NCBI GenBank assembly: GCA_013115135.1
Contig: JABANP010000312.1
Span: 1-60,585, forward strand
Direction: 5' to 3'
Length of the DNA: 60,585 nt
Source: Perkinsus olseni
Taxonomy: Eukaryota > Perkinsozoa > Perkinsida > Perkinsidae
In this document: one piece after another, positions 42,429-56,139 of the stretch
Layout of the letters: the number at the start of each line of letters is the position of its first letter
Numbering within the stretch: position 1 is the stretch's first letter
Notes under the pieces: model-generated
The model's input: the letters and a program-made list of their open reading frames with translations, nothing else
Told to the model about the DNA's origin: nothing
Database searches by the model: none
Translations under genes and position numbers: made by a program

Positions 42429-44216
42429 ATGTCAACTAGTGAATCCCAACCACCTCCGACGGACATCGAGGGCCCCTCAGCAGACCCTCTACCGCCACTG
42501 CCAACAACCCAAGTACCACGCGGGAGTCATCGTCATAAACTCATCATGTTCATGACTAGAATGCTGATGATGATAGCGGCTCGCCACCTGTAGCTGCAGC
42601 AGCCAAGGAGATTCTTGAGGACGACGAGGCGTCCGCGGGCCGTCGTATAATCATACATGTTGACGTATCCTCTGTCATGCATAGACCCTCCACCTGTAGG
42701 GATAACACTGAGCTCATGGTAATGCACTAGGAAGTTGTATGCTCCCCCCTTCCTCCCAACAGGTCAATAAATGGCTTGCATCGATGGCATGGGGTACTGT
42801 GGACTCGACCACTGGTCAGTGGATACTAGCAGCGTCCAGTACATCAATCAACCCACCCACGACCGTCAACCCCTCGGATGATGTGAGCTCTTCATCAAAC
42901 CTCTCTCAACACGCAGTCGTGGAGTAAGGCACAAGCTGACGCAGCAGAAGCAGAAGAAGGGGAGCGCCCACAGTCTGTTGTTGATGGATCCTCCGGGGAT
43001 ACCAATAACAGCGACACCGTCTTGATCACCTACCTAGATTACCTCAATACGGAGTACGAGGAGGGAGTGGCGGAGGCTGAGGGTGGCGAGGATGGTGAGG
43101 AAGGAAGTGAAAGCAAAAAGTCCGATAACGGTACCTACAATAATGGCAGCGTCGATGTTGTGCCTCCTGCAGAGAGGATATCATCAATGAGTTACTCCTC
43201 GAGTTCACAAGCAAGAAAACCTCACCGGGTGCCAAACTCCGTGGCGAGTTCGAGCAGATCATCAAGTGTCTGTCCCTACTTGCCTCTGTGCGAAAGGGGT
43301 TCGGACTGCCTAGTAAAGTGAATATTAGACAGAGTGATGCGGACTCCGATAATAGGGGACATACCGGAGTGAAGGGCATCTTCAGGTAACAATAGCAGCA
43401 GCATCTCCATCATCACTATTGCTGGCTTCTTCCTCAGGCACGGCCTCTATAGCCTCCTGCCGAGCTTTATTAATATGATCATCGACTTTGCAGATGCTAG
43501 AAGGGATTTTGCTATAGTTCTAAGGGACGCCATTACGAGCGATGACGATGATCCTTCTATCCTGGTCACTGAGGATGTAGCGAGTGTTGTAGAGGAATTA
43601 CAACTACTGTGTGAGGGCAAGCATCCTGCATATTGTGGTAAATACAAGACCAAAAAGATAGCCATTGATGGCAGCGTCGATGGTATGATGGACATCCGAC
43701 CACAGCCGACTCATACAGGGGTCATCATCGCCACCACACAAGATGATGACAACCAACTCACTATACTAACCTTCCCTCAACGCAACAAGCATCAGAGTGT
43801 CGAGGTAAGCTGCCAGCGCGGTTCATGTAGGGACGCTCTCGCAGGCGGCGGAAGAATCATCATCCTCACCAGCCAATGACGAGGAACAGATGGATACCTC
43901 GAATACCGACGATGGTCCCACCGAATACAGAGGCTTTGCAGAGGCATATTCTGGACTGGTACACGAGCTCATACCGGAGGGCCGTATAGTCAGCATCATC
44001 GAAAGACCTACAGATGATGGTAAGAGAGAAAGCATCTCTGATATGTGTGTGGAGGTGTGTATTTTAGACACGACTCAGCCATTGCGGGAGATACTTATCA
44101 ACCCGGCCGATACCAACATACAGCATGTCTACATAGCGTCTGGACAGTGCAATGCAGCAAGGGTCGTGGATGTCCTCTCAAGTAGGGGAGTGCATGGTCA
44201 TCATCATCATCAGTGA
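42429..44216 (+). CDS. Conserved protein of unknown function, multi-exon
   Basis: Starts MSTSESQPPPTDIEG at 42429. After an intron it has an acidic linker, then RRIIIHVDVSSVMHRPS and QVNKWLASMAWGTVDS, which resembles the N-terminus of uncharacterised alveolate proteins of the type HFDVN...W. Next come INELLLEFTSKKTSPG, a segment LPSFINMIIDFADARRDFAI, and VEELQLLCEGKHPAYCGKYK. The intron at about 43806-43844 is GTAAGC...TCGCAG and joins in phase to the final exon (EYRGFAEAYSGLVHELIPEG, ending HGHHHHQ). No catalytic motif is certain; a phosphatase-like fold is only a guess. Confidence 0.5.
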
Positions 44217-44299
44217 CGGGTGTATGAATAGATACATCAACAACAGTGGGGGAGAAGGGGATACACATTAGAGTGGAGAGTTACCGTGCAACAACCCAC

Positions 44300-44681
44300 A
44301 TGGACTATTTCAAGCTGCTGGTAGAGGAAGCTATTGACAAACATACCATGCAGGTTGGCTCACTCCTACTACGACCATTGCTGCGGCAGTTTTTATCATT
44401 TTCCTAAGCTCCGAACCGAGAAGGAAGAACAGCTGAAGGGTCCAGCATCATCAGCGCTAGAAGCGCATCACGAATCCATGAGGTCACTCACCCCACGCAG
44501 CTATCTAAGGGAAGCAGTGCTGCCTGTATTGGCACCAGCCATCAATGAGGCAGCAAGAGATCGCTCAGACGATCCAATAACCTCTGTAGCTATGCACATG
44601 CTAAAGCATAGGCAGCGGTACTTACTACGAGTCTTACTCTATCACCTGTGTATTCTGTCGATGATAGATACAATAAAGTGA
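44300..44681 (+). CDS. Small DPY30-motif protein
   Basis: Two exons, with ATG at 44300 and a GT-AG intron after HTMQ of about 55 nt joining LRTEKEEQL. The product has about 108 residues. YLREAVLPVLAPAINEAARD then DPITSVAMHMLKH is a complete DPY30/RIIa-like helix-loop-helix with the usual short link. The first helix closely resembles that of the 39.1-kb protein (YARESVLPVLVPAIEA). The last about 20 residues (VLLYHLCILSMIDTIK) may be read-through of an unrecognised intron. Likely an axonemal or chromatin-complex adaptor. Confidence 0.6.
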
Positions 44682-44849
44682 TTGAAGTGAACAACATGTC
44701 GCATTCAATAACCGAACCATCGGCTGCAGCGTGAGATGCTCTCGTTCATGCTACTTTGCGTCGTGTGTCTGTGGGCCCCACTTGTCGTCGAGTTGGGTAA
44801 ACCTTCTTCGTTCGAGTTCAGTACCCAGGTTGCCTGTCAACGTTTCTGA

Positions 44850-45891
44850 ATGTCCACTGATCCCCAGATCGACGCCTCATCACTACAGACAGCCGACACC
44901 CCGACGTTGGAGCTCCTCACTAATCCAACTAGTCGAGACCTGATCTCCGGTGGACGACTACTGATTGAGATAGCAATGTCTCAGGAGGAGGTCACTGCAC
45001 ACCGACATCCTCCTCCTTTGTTCTGTCATCCTCTGCGAACGGAATACCTCGTTGACCTGTACGCAGTCGTTCGTGACCACTTCAAGACGTTCGTCCCGCC
45101 TTTGCTGGGGGCAGCCTCGTCCAGGTGAGCCGCAACACCGTTCTCGACGTATCAGCTCCGCTATGCTCTCAGCGATAGTATTGACTGTCCACTGTGGTTC
45201 GATATCTGTATGGCTGAAGAGAGGTCTATCCCACTCAATTGGTCAACACCTTTGGGAGTTCTATTTGATCTCTACGGTCCTCCGGTGCGAGAAGGGGTCC
45301 TTGCATCAATGCCATGGAGGATAACCGCTCACTTTATGTATTACCCATCACCTCAAAGTCTACCGGAGTTCAAGGTGAATAAAGGGAGACCATCGCTATG
45401 ATATACCACCAAGCATGTGCGTTGCATGCTTCCCTTATTTTCAGACGTGTGATCAGTTCTCAAGCCTACACTTCAACCAGATGAAGGCCGCCATCGCTAT
45501 ACAATTACCTCGGCATGCCCCCGCAGCATTCGGGCTCATGCTAACAGCCGACGTCCAACGTCTACGTCGCCGAGATCCTCGTATTCTCAATGAATGTGTT
45601 GACTCGAAAGAGTTACGTAACGCTAGCTCGAGAAAGATCGATGAGATATCTCGAGTGCCGTTGAAGATCCACGTAGCATCCTCATCCAGTGTTTTGCTAT
45701 ACTCAAGTAACCCTTGCTGTACAGTATCACAGTTGTTATCAGAGATAGATGCTTCACGTATGGCCCCTATCGTCCATGGTATTCATATCAGTGAGGAGAC
45801 GCCATTATGGTGGCTAATGTTGCATGCCTCTTATACCGATCTCTTCGTACACATTGTGCTTAGAGATGCAGGAGAGGATGATACCTTCTAA
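44850..45891 (+). CDS. ATG5: Autophagy protein ATG5
   Basis: Exons 44850-45124, 45173-45374 and 45445-45891 join in phase to give 307 residues. ATG5 is conjugated to ATG12 and with ATG16 promotes ATG8 lipidation. Family blocks: an N-terminal strand region with EVTAHRHPPPLF, then WFDICMAEERSIPLNWSTPL and GVLFDLYG, PWRITAHFMYYP, and the C-terminal ubiquitin-like domain RVPLKIHVASS, PIVHGIHISEETPLWWLMLH and DLFVHIVLRD. The usual acceptor Lys lies after helix alpha; here KAAIAIQL (HFNQMKAAIA) is the matching region. Length is typical. AG acceptor sites lie shortly before the ATG (CCCAG at 44823-44827), a plausible trans-splice site. Confidence 0.88.
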
Positions 45892-46508
45892 TTCTGAACC
45901 ATTTTCATAGTCGTTGTGGTGTTGCGTTAAATGTCAGAGTGCATTAGGACCGTCTATCAAGGGAACAACGACCGAATATCTTCACAAGGATTGCTCGCTC
46001 GTGGCAATCATCACACGTTCCCACCATCATGAAAAGACTGCATACCATATCTTCGACAACTTAACACAGCAGCAACTCATCATAGATGTGAATTATGTCT
46101 TCGAGACTTGTCATCATGCATAAAGAGATACACGTGAACTAGCTTCAATTTGTGCTCATATCCGCTTGCTCATACCGCGGGAAGCCTGGTCCACCTCTGA
46201 AGGGGAACGGACCATTGACAAGATTGGCGACCGAAGGGCATCGTACCTCTCCCGTCCCCCAGTGTATGGTACCACCTTGAAGATCAACAACTGCCTCGGT
46301 AAGTTGTATCCCACCCAACTCCAGGATACCATCAACCAGCCGATCACCTGCGCACTGCGTTATCCCAGCTCATATGCTCTCCATTGGCACTACCACTGAG
46401 ATAGGCTGTAATGGCCTGCAATGGGCCCCATCTGCCCCATACTTTACCACTTTCACAGTCGTAATGCAACCCTACCTGAACAGGCATCCTCAACTCACCA
46501 GTAATCCA
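45892..46508 (+). other. Possible small gene, exon structure unresolved
   Basis: One plausible pair of exons encodes RELASICAHIRLLIPREAW then GDRRASYLSRPPVYGTTLK, joined across a 26-nt intron (GTAAGTTG...CTCCAG) to HQPADHLRTALSQLI and a stop near 46400. No start was fixed and no family recognised. Confidence 0.3.
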
Positions 46509-47516
46509 TCATTCATAACCAACCTCCCAGCCGATAGACTTCCACAATCCTGCTATACAGGCATCCTCAGTCATCGGGCATCCCTCTGCTGTTGTCGGCA
46601 GTAGACACACTTCGGGAGCTGGGAGCCGACGATCCCCGCTCTTCCGTTCGCCATTGATATTTTTTGCGATCTTCACATCTCTGCTTGGTGAAAGCTCAAA
46701 GGACATGTTACCATTGTAGGAGGTAAGGACCGCAGGTGAGGTCAGCAGCTCATGTTCATTGTCGCCTTCCGAAGAGCGATCACTAGTAGCCCCGAAAGCA
46801 TGGCATCCTTCATCGCGTAATGAGAGAGCGTCATTGCCGTTCGATGGTGCTCTATCCGGTTGTGGGTGGGCCCCTATGACAGACTCTTCCATCTGAAGTA
46901 ATCCTGTAATGATACAGACCTACAGAGCTACCTCTACCTTCCTAAAGCCCTTCCAGATGGATACACCATCATCATCAGCATGAGCTGCTAGAGTAGGAGA
47001 GGCTGTCCCGATGGCCTTGGAGTGGAGCGGTGATTTACTCAGCCTAGGACGTTTGCCTAGAGGCTGTCCAGGCTGTATCATCATACTATCATTACTTGTC
47101 TGCAACGGCGACCCTGCTGTGTTCTGAGAAACAACCTCATCTCAGCCCAGCACAGCCCGAGGCGTAGCAGAACAGTTTACTATAGTGTCTTCCTGCTCAT
47201 CAGCACCGTTGGAATTGAAGGTGATGCCGCTATCATCAGCCTCAGTCAACTCGCTCCTTGTACGGACACGATGGCGATCCTCTCTAGATGGGGAAGTAGA
47301 GCAAGGACGTGTCTCAGCTTCAGCAGCCTGGTGGCTCACTAGACTTCTCAATCTCCACGTACGATTGGTGGACAGCACTTTCAAGTGGGTCCTTATCATC
47401 GTATCAGCAGACGATGTATCAGCTGTCGTTGTTGTTGATGGCTTAACCCTGATAGGCTTGAACCCAGCAGGTCGCTTCTTCCCTGCACGACGTCCTGCAC
47501 GACGAGCCTTAGTCAT
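46509..47516 (-). CDS. Unknown, probably nuclear protein, three exons
   Basis: ATG at 47516 (MTKARRAGRRAGKKRPAGFK) gives a strongly basic start typical of a nuclear or nucleolar signal. The second block (46920-47100) has PLGKRPRLSKSPLHSK and the third (46509-46890) has GLWKSIGWEVGYE at the end. The middle is low-complexity and polar. Introns of about 40-55 nt are likely near 47110-47145 and 46893-46920. No family recognised. Confidence 0.45.
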
Positions 47517-47664
47517 GGTGACAAGAGAGGTCTACTACTGGGCAACACCGACATGGGTTAGGAGGAGGAGGAGGCACCTCCACGAGTAATGCTTCATCAT
47601 CACCATTACTACTGATAACTACTTCACGTCCACTGAACACAATGCTTTAATTCACTTGAACACC

Positions 47665-49652
47665 TCAGGAGGAATTGACTGCATGCTGCTGCTGCTGTTG
47701 TCTGGTATATATTATACCAGTTATTATACTCTGCCGTTGCTCATCAGTAATACCTTGTAACCAGTCATGCAGGAAAGTGTGTTTAGTAGTAGCTGACTCC
47801 TGTTGCCTGGTGAGATACCTCCTAACCCTCGGATGACTGCATGTCTCAGGAGTCATCGACACCCTAACCACGGCAATCCAAGCAGTGGTCAGCGCTGTAC
47901 AACCTACCGCAGAAGAGCAGTGTTACAATGCGCAGCAGGAGGGGGTGCAGCAGTCGACAACCGCGAAGTGGGTATCTGCAAAAGGGAGATCTACTCTGGT
48001 ATACTGTGGATGACGGTTTTACCTGCCTACTCTTTCCTTGCCTCTTACCACGGCAGTCAGGCGGAAGTGACGAGGATGCAGCCGTCGCTTTAGCGTCCGC
48101 CTCCCTTGCCATGCGTATCAGATCTTTATCCATCATCCCAGCCGATGGACTCTCCAGATGCGGAAATCTTGATAAGGTCATATCAGGATCGAATAGTACT
48201 TTGAACATAGCATTGATCCTGACGTTTACCTTTCCTTCTATACTGTTCGATAATGAGACCAAGGCAGGGTATTGATATTCCAGTATTATCCACCTCACAC
48301 ATACCTTGAGTAACAGGATACATCGTCGGAGCCAATAGGCCCGCTGCTGTTGGTGACCCCTGACACTGCAGATCCTCGGCAGGTTGGATAGCACTCGAGA
48401 CCATTGATGCAGAATCGTGAGTACCAATGCCTGACGATGCTCCTTCGGTAGACCAGAGGTGCCTTCATCCCCTTCAGGACCCTTCGTGTGAGTATCCTCA
48501 CCATCCATCCTACCTGATAGGCTACCCCCAAACATGAGCCAGTATGCTAGATGGGCCAAGAGACCACCTAACCTGGCAAGCTTACATTCCTTGCATAACC
48601 GATGAAACTGTTCTACCAAGCGTGGAGGGAGATGCCCATCGTCACCAACACCCGACACTAGTCGTCGTCTGGTAGAGATGTCTCCACGTAGTCGTGGTAT
48701 AGGGTAAGTGTTGGTTATATAATGAGTCATGTAATCCTCCACTTGCGGTATGGTAATACTTATTCGCTTGTGCCTCACTATCCCCTTCAGTAGGGTGGAG
48801 TCTATCTCCCTCTCCATACTCATACCACTACTACTCTCATACATACCCCAAACATACTCCTGCCGTATTGATCGATGATGGCTGGATGATGATGACGATG
48901 ATGATTCGTAATCGAGGTAAGCAAAGGGCCATACAAATCTTCTGGTAAGACGGTAGAACTGGGTATCATCATTGTCGTCGTTGCCGTTCCCAGCTGTATG
49001 CAGCCGGTCGATAGATCCGTTCATATCATCATCATCACAACCCATCTCGGCCCCAGTTGTTTGTATCATACCTTTGCCAGGAGGGTGTTGTGCTTGCTCC
49101 TGACGCTGTTGATGATGACGAAGATTCTCCAACTCGCGTATAATAGTGCGGTCTACTGGGAGTTCATTCAACTTGTTGACATCCTTCATACTGTCCTCTT
49201 GAGGGACTCCTCCTGCGCCCTCACCTTCATTAAACCCACGTAGAGGTATATTAGGCAGGAGTATGGGTGATGGTGATGCATCCGACATAACAAGAGGTGG
49301 TAGTCCCTCCTTATCCAGCAGCAAGGAACCCACCGCTTCTGCTGCTGCTGATGATAATGTATCAGTATGGCTGGATTGTTGTTGTGGTATGTTGGTGCTG
49401 CTGCTGTCTCGATGCGAAGATATGTTGTTACCTTGCCCCTCTTCAATACCATCACGAGGTGGTGTACCATACTCCCGATGCCGGTGCTGTAGACGGAGCA
49501 TCATCTTGCATCGTCGTGCAGTGGGCGTGACTCCGATACTCTCGAGGTACTTGCTTGCATGGTACTCATCATTGAGAGCCCTATACCTTTCATCGTTCTC
49601 CTCTTCATCCTGCCTTCCATCATTATCACCCTGCTGCTGCTGCTGCTGCTGC

Positions 49653-49686
<34 letters not shown>

Positions 49687-49732
49687 GCAAACCTGGTGGG
49701 GTAGGGCTGGAGTGAGATGTGGCAGCAGCCAT
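47665..49732 (-). CDS. Long poly-Gln protein of unknown function
   Basis: Exon 1 runs from the ATG at 49732 to 48023 (570 codons) and ends at a GTAAAACC donor in phase 0. The C-terminal exon, probably starting at ESATTKHTFLHDW near 47800, ends HAVNSS at 47665. An uninterrupted tract of about 19 Gln lies near the N-terminus. Features: RFVWPFAYLDYE, VEQFHRLCKECKLARLGGLL, and a helical stretch with Leu- and Trp-rich segments (HRQALVLTILHQWSRVLSNL, VCVRWIILEYQYPALVS). No known domain recognised. If exon 1 read through its donor it would end at 47864 with 52 more codons. Confidence 0.6.
49631..49687. repeat. CTG/TTG trinucleotide tract
   Basis: Seven CTG then about twelve TTG units, read as CAA and CAG (poly-Gln) by the minus-strand gene. 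The CAA interruptions in series may stabilise length. Confidence 0.9.
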
Positions 49733-50488
49733 TATGATGGGAGGAGTAACTGCCTGGACGAGTACAACTATATATGATCAACAACTGATGGACAGCACGA
49801 CAATGACGCAAAGAGCTACCTTATACCTCTTTGCTGCGTCTATAGTGCCAGTGAAGTGTCGTGTATATACAGCTGAAGTGGTAGCAGCGGTGGCAGGAAA
49901 GGTACAACCTCCTCCCCCAACTCCAACAACAACAACACAGCGATTGGAGGTACCATTGCTGAGTATTGCAGATCATTATGAAGATCCTCATTATTATATT
50001 ACACTAGCAATGGTTAATGATGACGATGATAATAATGCAATAAGAAATAATAGCCACGTTGTTATTAATAACAACGACAATCGACGCAATAAGAAGCGCT
50101 GTGAAATGAGCACTAGCACGAGGATCATCAGTACAGACTAGATAAGCATGTAGGATCGTGGGATGGTAATACACTATTAGTCGGCATACCAGTGATGATG
50201 TTGATCGGTTGTATTCCAAGCATTGTTCCCAGAGGCGGTGATGGATCCCGTTCTTATTGACTCCGTGTTAGTTTGACCACACCAGGTAGTAATTAGAGAA
50301 AAGCATCGTGGCTATAGTATTATGATACAGTAGAAGCGGGAGAAGGTAAATGTAATCATTATAATGTTACAGTAGTGGCAACAACAACAAAGACAAGAAT
50401 GATGATGTTGATGATGGTATCAGCAGAATTATGCACTGATAACCTACTCCTGTCATTATCGTTATGATGGTGATACTACTACAAGTCG
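49733..50488. other. Intergenic region with an uncertain plus-strand frame
   Basis: A 140-codon plus-strand frame (49719-50141) starts inside the 5' end of the poly-Gln gene, is Thr- and Asn-rich and has no homology. The rest is GAT/AAT-rich spacer. Confidence 0.4.
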
Positions 50489-51346
50489 TTAACGATCGTT
50501 GTGGATAACACGATGATGAGGATAGGACCGGCTATTACCCATTGCTGGGGTAACTCTGGCGACGCCACCAACCCGATCAGTAGTTGGAGTAGTGAATTTC
50601 CTCACCTTGGCTGGTAGTACCACATCATCGTCATCACGGAAATGCTCATCAGGGGAAGCATCGTCTTCTCGAGATTGCCGCCGCCGTCGTCTGTTATTAC
50701 CATTGTCATTCAACTGTATACCATCCTCCTCCCCCATACTACCACACGCAGCAGGTGATGATGATTCAAGTGTGATGGGAGGGGCGGTTACACCAGTATC
50801 CCCAACAGCAGCAGAGTAGTAACGACCCCCAGTAATGGATGGCAGAGAGGTTGAGGATGTTGCTGGTGGTGGCGGCCGTCCGATACCATGGCATGCACTT
50901 GTACGACGCATATGAGAGGTCGATGTTGATGATGTAATACCTCCTCCTCCACCACCAATAATGGAGGGCGTAGCACTTGATGATGATGCTGCCGTAGTAC
51001 TAGTAGAATCACTTATACTTTGTGGTTGCTCCAATAGTGATCGTAGACTCTCAGCCATATTACGAACAAGCTCAGCCTCACACTTGGATTGTGGCAGCTT
51101 ACCCGTCTTATAATAGGCCATAATCTTCTGTCTGGTAGAGGCCCATTTAGTCCTAACCTGCTTAGGTGTACGGAATACATCACCATTAGCCTTACGAAGT
51201 TCACTGGCAACATCATCAAAAGCCTGCCCTCTTGCTGCTACTGCATCACGTGAGCTTGAACGGGATACTATTGTCTTGGCACGGTACAATATCTCAGCCT
51301 CGAAAACCTTGAGATCATCACTCGAGAATCTTATATACTGCGACAT
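50489..51346 (-). CDS. Myb/SANT-like DNA-binding domain protein
   Basis: Single exon, 285 residues, ATG at 51346. The N-terminal about 90 residues (RFSSDDLKVFEAEILYRAK ... AFDDVASELRKANGD ... RTPKQVRTKWASTRQKIMAY) have the three-helix layout of Myb/SANT-like domains of the Zeste/MSANTD type, with a basic third helix as the DNA reader. The remainder is Ser/Gly-rich and disordered, with a basic NNRRRRRQSRED patch that could be a nuclear signal. Likely a sequence-specific transcription factor; target unknown. Transposon-derived Myb/SANT-like proteins are the main alternative. Confidence 0.6.
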   Translation of the reverse strand: MSQYIRFSSDDLKVFEAEILYRAKTIVSRSSSRDAVAARGQAFDDVASELRKANGDVFRTPKQVRTKWASTRQKIMAYYKTGKLPQSKCEAELVRNMAESLRSLLEQPQSISDSTSTTAASSSSATPSIIGGGGGGITSSTSTSHMRRTSACHGIGRPPPPATSSTSLPSITGGRYYSAAVGDTGVTAPPITLESSSPAACGSMGEEDGIQLNDNGNNRRRRRQSREDDASPDEHFRDDDDVVLPAKVRKFTTPTTDRVGGVARVTPAMGNSRSYPHHRVIHNDR

Positions 51347-52033
51347 AGGGTGATGATGATAAAGGCGATGGTACTCCTAGGATGGTGATGAAGGCGGTAG
51401 TGGAATTAGCTGAGTGATAGCTGGTCAATAGGGACAATAAGAAGACAAACCTGAAAGTATTAGTAGCTTAAGCGATTATTCAACACCACTGTTTCGAGTA
51501 ACTCTGGAGCACCGCAGGACTAGAAGTACTGAATGACCTGTATTACTGTGAACCATGGTAAGGGCTGTAGAGCCGTTGCGAGACATCACAATGAGTAGAA
51601 GGACTACAATCAGTAGCAGGAGGGGTAGGGATGGTGCTACGCGTCGCAATCCCGTGTCACGGACTAACTCGCCCGCCTCGATGCCCGAAACGAATCTACC
51701 ATTCCAAGAACGGTCGTGGGCTTATGCTTTGGATACGCTAAGCATCTCCCTAGCTCTGGAGTATCCCACAAGTGTTACTCAAGAATAGCTTATACACTTT
51801 TGGAGGAGTCACGCAGCTGTGTCATTGTTGTTGTGAGCCCGAGACAAGACCAAGAACGCCGTCTCTTGTGCTGCCGATGTTCGCGCCGTCTCAACACATC
51901 ATCTGTCGATATCTCTGACCTTTCAACGCTACGATGAGGGAATACACAGGCGTACCGGTGTAGAAGGAGGGCGGGGTTTTAAAGGAGTTACTGGCAGTAT
52001 CAGCTTTTTTAACATCATACCACCTCCATCATC
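51347..52033. other. Intergenic region with a possible short exon
   Basis: A plus-strand frame at 51591-51788 (RRTTISSRRGRDGATRR, then NLPFQERSWAYALDTLSI) could be an exon of an unresolved small gene. The 3' part is the PKA upstream region, with CTTTTTTAACATC and a possible acceptor CAG near 52000. Confidence 0.35.
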
Positions 52034-53405
<1,372 letters not shown>

Positions 53406-53968
53406 TAGTAGACGTCACCACCATGATCATCAGGATGTTCATCATTAACAAGAATAACAAGGTCATTACCTCTTTATCTCGATGCTTTATAAATTCAACT
53501 ATACCCTCAGTATGGTGTATGGCCGATACTGGTAGGTAGTAGTGCAATACCGCTGCTCCTGCTACATCATTCGGCGATCGGGGACGACGCTGGGTATGCT
53601 CATTTTCTTACATTTTGTATTTACTAGTTTTTGAAGGTTAGCCATTGCTGATGAGTATCATGTCGTAATTAGTAGTCCTTGATAGTAGTAGTAGTAGCAC
53701 CATCACCATACTGCCATCGTCACTACCATCATTACGACATCATCTCCATTATGCTCTAGCTACGACTGCTGCTGCTGCTGCTTTCATCAGCAGCCTATTA
53801 TTATGATGGTAATGACTCTGATGATAAAGTGTGTTGACGATGATAATGATGATGAGCCGATAGCTCTATGTTGCGTTAAGTCCTTAGTCACTATCACAGC
53901 TACTGAGCTCAGTCAAGCCTCGCCACTTTAATACGGTGTCGAAGTTTTTTATAATCATCGTCACCAGC
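53406..53968. other. Intergenic region, simple-sequence rich
   Basis: Short (TAG)n, (CTG)n and (GAT)n runs (for example 53681-53700 and 53768-53785). No gene recognised. Confidence 0.5.
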
Positions 53969-55336
53969 ATGACATCACATCATGCCGAGCGTGTTCAACA
54001 TCAGCCATCTAATGGCCCCTCAACAAGTGCAACATCATCAGCAACAGAGTTTTATTGGAGCTCGGACAGCAGTGGGGTTAGAGCGCACTTCGCCCTGGCA
54101 TCCGATGCTACCGTCGCCTATATGACACTCGGTGGTGGGAGGAATTCTCAAAGGCGGCAGCAGCCATCTGATGAGGACAGGATGTTCATACCATCATGGA
54201 AGCCTCTACTGAGGCCTGATATAGTTGGATTCAGCCATATAATATCAGGGACGCAAGCCGATGATAGAAAACAGAAGAAAGGTAGTAGTGATAGTGGGGA
54301 TGGGTAGTTTGGACCAGTAGTGTTGCATAGCACTGCTACTACTTCCAGGACATTTCGAAGCGGTCGTTACTCGAGATGTCCCTTTGACTGGTGCACAGCT
54401 ACAGTCGTTGTATGACGATGCTATACCAGAGGTGCATAATGATGTGGACACCAGCACATTCCTACCAGACCCTGATAATACAATCGATCTAGACTTTGAT
54501 TCTGATGATGATGATGATGAAACTGATGATATGACTGGCTGGGAGCCTCGCCCTAAGCTGTACATCGAGCTGAAGGAACCCAGACTAGTGGATGTAGTGG
54601 GGTTCATGTAGTATACCTCTTCTGAGTAGATGCCATCCATACCACTACTGGTAGGTACTCACCGTGGGATCGTAACTTTGGTCGTAGAGTATATCCAACC
54701 TATTCGGTTAATGGTGTGGACTACTTTTCATTCTTGGATTCGGGTGGTCTTTATGTAAGCCCTCTTCCCTCCTTGTGTCCTCAGTGACAACATTCAACCT
54801 TCTAGGCGACCATACCTCGTATTGGTAATCTCAATCGTGGCAATCCAGCTTTGCATAATCCCAAGGTCCTGGAGATGCGTAGACATCAACCGGTAATGGT
54901 TAAGTAAGGCTAGCCTATTATTATCTCAATAGGTTAGACGATACCATCCAACTTAGGTATATTCGGCTAGAGTTCCCCAATGGGTGTGGCAGACGTTTAT
55001 ATTCGGTATGCGTGTGTGGGCCAATATGGTGGCCCAAAGTGCGTGATATAGTAACTGGTCTAGCTCTAGTGCAGCAAGGCCGAGCAACGCTTATTCCAAA
55101 GACCGTTAAACAAGCACTCGAGGATGGCAAGCCTTTAGCTGACGCGTAGTGAAACTCCCGTCATCTGTCATGCTGCATGGAATGTGGGTTGTTTCAGGAT
55201 CGCCAAGCTACCAGTAGACTCACTGTGGAATCCAGTGCTCGCCGGAGCCTTTCAGAAGTTAGCATTCCCCACTAACACACAGTCAGCATCATACCGCCTA
55301 CCACAGACTACCATGTACATCCTTTCATTCCTATGA
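53969..55336 (+). CDS. Unknown conserved-looking protein, six exons
   Basis: Starts MTSHHAERVQHQPS at 53969. GT-AG introns join in phase: KKG|HFEAVVTRDVP, VVGF-M|YSPWDRNFGRR, GGLY|ATIPRIGNL, PVMVK|LDDTIQLRYIRLE and PLADA|IAKLPVDSL, ending TTMYILSFL-stop. An acidic loop (DFDSDDDDDETDD) lies in the middle. Paired strands such as PKLYIELKEPRLVDVVGF and IQLRYIRLEFPNGCG recall jelly-roll, galactose-binding-like folds, but this is a loose impression and no family is claimed. Confidence 0.6.
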
Positions 55337-55473
55337 TAATTATAGTCATCAGCATCATTAATAGAGATATACAAAGTATAGCTTTCCTGTCTACCCCTTA
55401 GTGCTGTCGTTGAGCTAAGCAGTTATGGTGCGTGGGTTTTTCCTCTGGTTTCCGTTGATCTACTCTCTCTTCA

Positions 55474-56139
55474 ATGGATGCTTCATCCACGTTACAACGA
55501 GTGTTCGTTACGGTGGGTACGACCAAGTTCGACTCACTTGTGCAGAGTGTCTGCGAGCCTAACTTTCTCGACTTCCTGCATGACAAGCTCGGGACCAGAG
55601 AAGTGGTTATCCAGTATGGTAATTCCTCTGTTGGCACCCTGAAGGTGTATGAGGAAGCGAAGCAGGCAGTAGCGGCGATGGATGGTATGGTTTTACACGG
55701 GTATTCACTAAAGCCTGAGGGTAGTAGTATCTGGTCCTCGAATAAATAAGTAGTTTCAGTAGGTATAAATGATGATATACAACGGGCGGACTTGGTTATT
55801 AGTCATGCAGGAGCTGGTAGTATTATGGATACTTTGAAGGTAGTACATTATCATCATCAGGCTACAACGGGAGTATTAAGCTACTAATGATAGGTATCTC
55901 GAGAGAGGGGCAATGAAAGGAAGCCTATCCTTTGTGTTGTGTGCAACAAGGCGTTGATGGGTAATCATCAACAGGAGTTGGCTAAGGCCATGAGACCTTA
56001 TGCACTTGTGGCCAATGGTCCAGAGGAGTTGGAGACAGTACTCAGTAGTTTGAAAGATTCCCTACCCAAGCTGAAGGTTTATCAAAAGCCTGATGGGATG
56101 CAACGTTTGGTGGATGTAATATATAATATGTTTCCGTGA
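55474..56139 (+). CDS. ALG13: UDP-GlcNAc transferase catalytic subunit ALG13
   Basis: Exons 55474-55720, 55763-55839 and 55894-56139 join in phase to give 189 residues. With membrane anchor ALG14, ALG13 adds the second GlcNAc to dolichol-PP-GlcNAc on the cytosolic ER face. Marks: RVFVTVGTTKFDSLVQ at the N-terminus, DLVISHAGAGSIMDTL (UDP-GlcNAc-binding loop) and CVVCNKALMGNHQQELAKAM, all in the GT28 C-terminal domain order. Length matches yeast Alg13 rather than the fused animal form. ALG14 is not in this window. Confidence 0.92.

Noticed and set aside
47185..47589. 134-codon plus-strand frame
   Set aside because: It lies opposite the better-supported minus-strand exon with a basic nuclear-type N-terminus and has no homology.
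49719..50141. 140-codon plus-strand gene
   Set aside because: It starts within the 5' end of the opposite-strand poly-Gln gene, is Thr/Asn-rich and shows no homology or exon signals.
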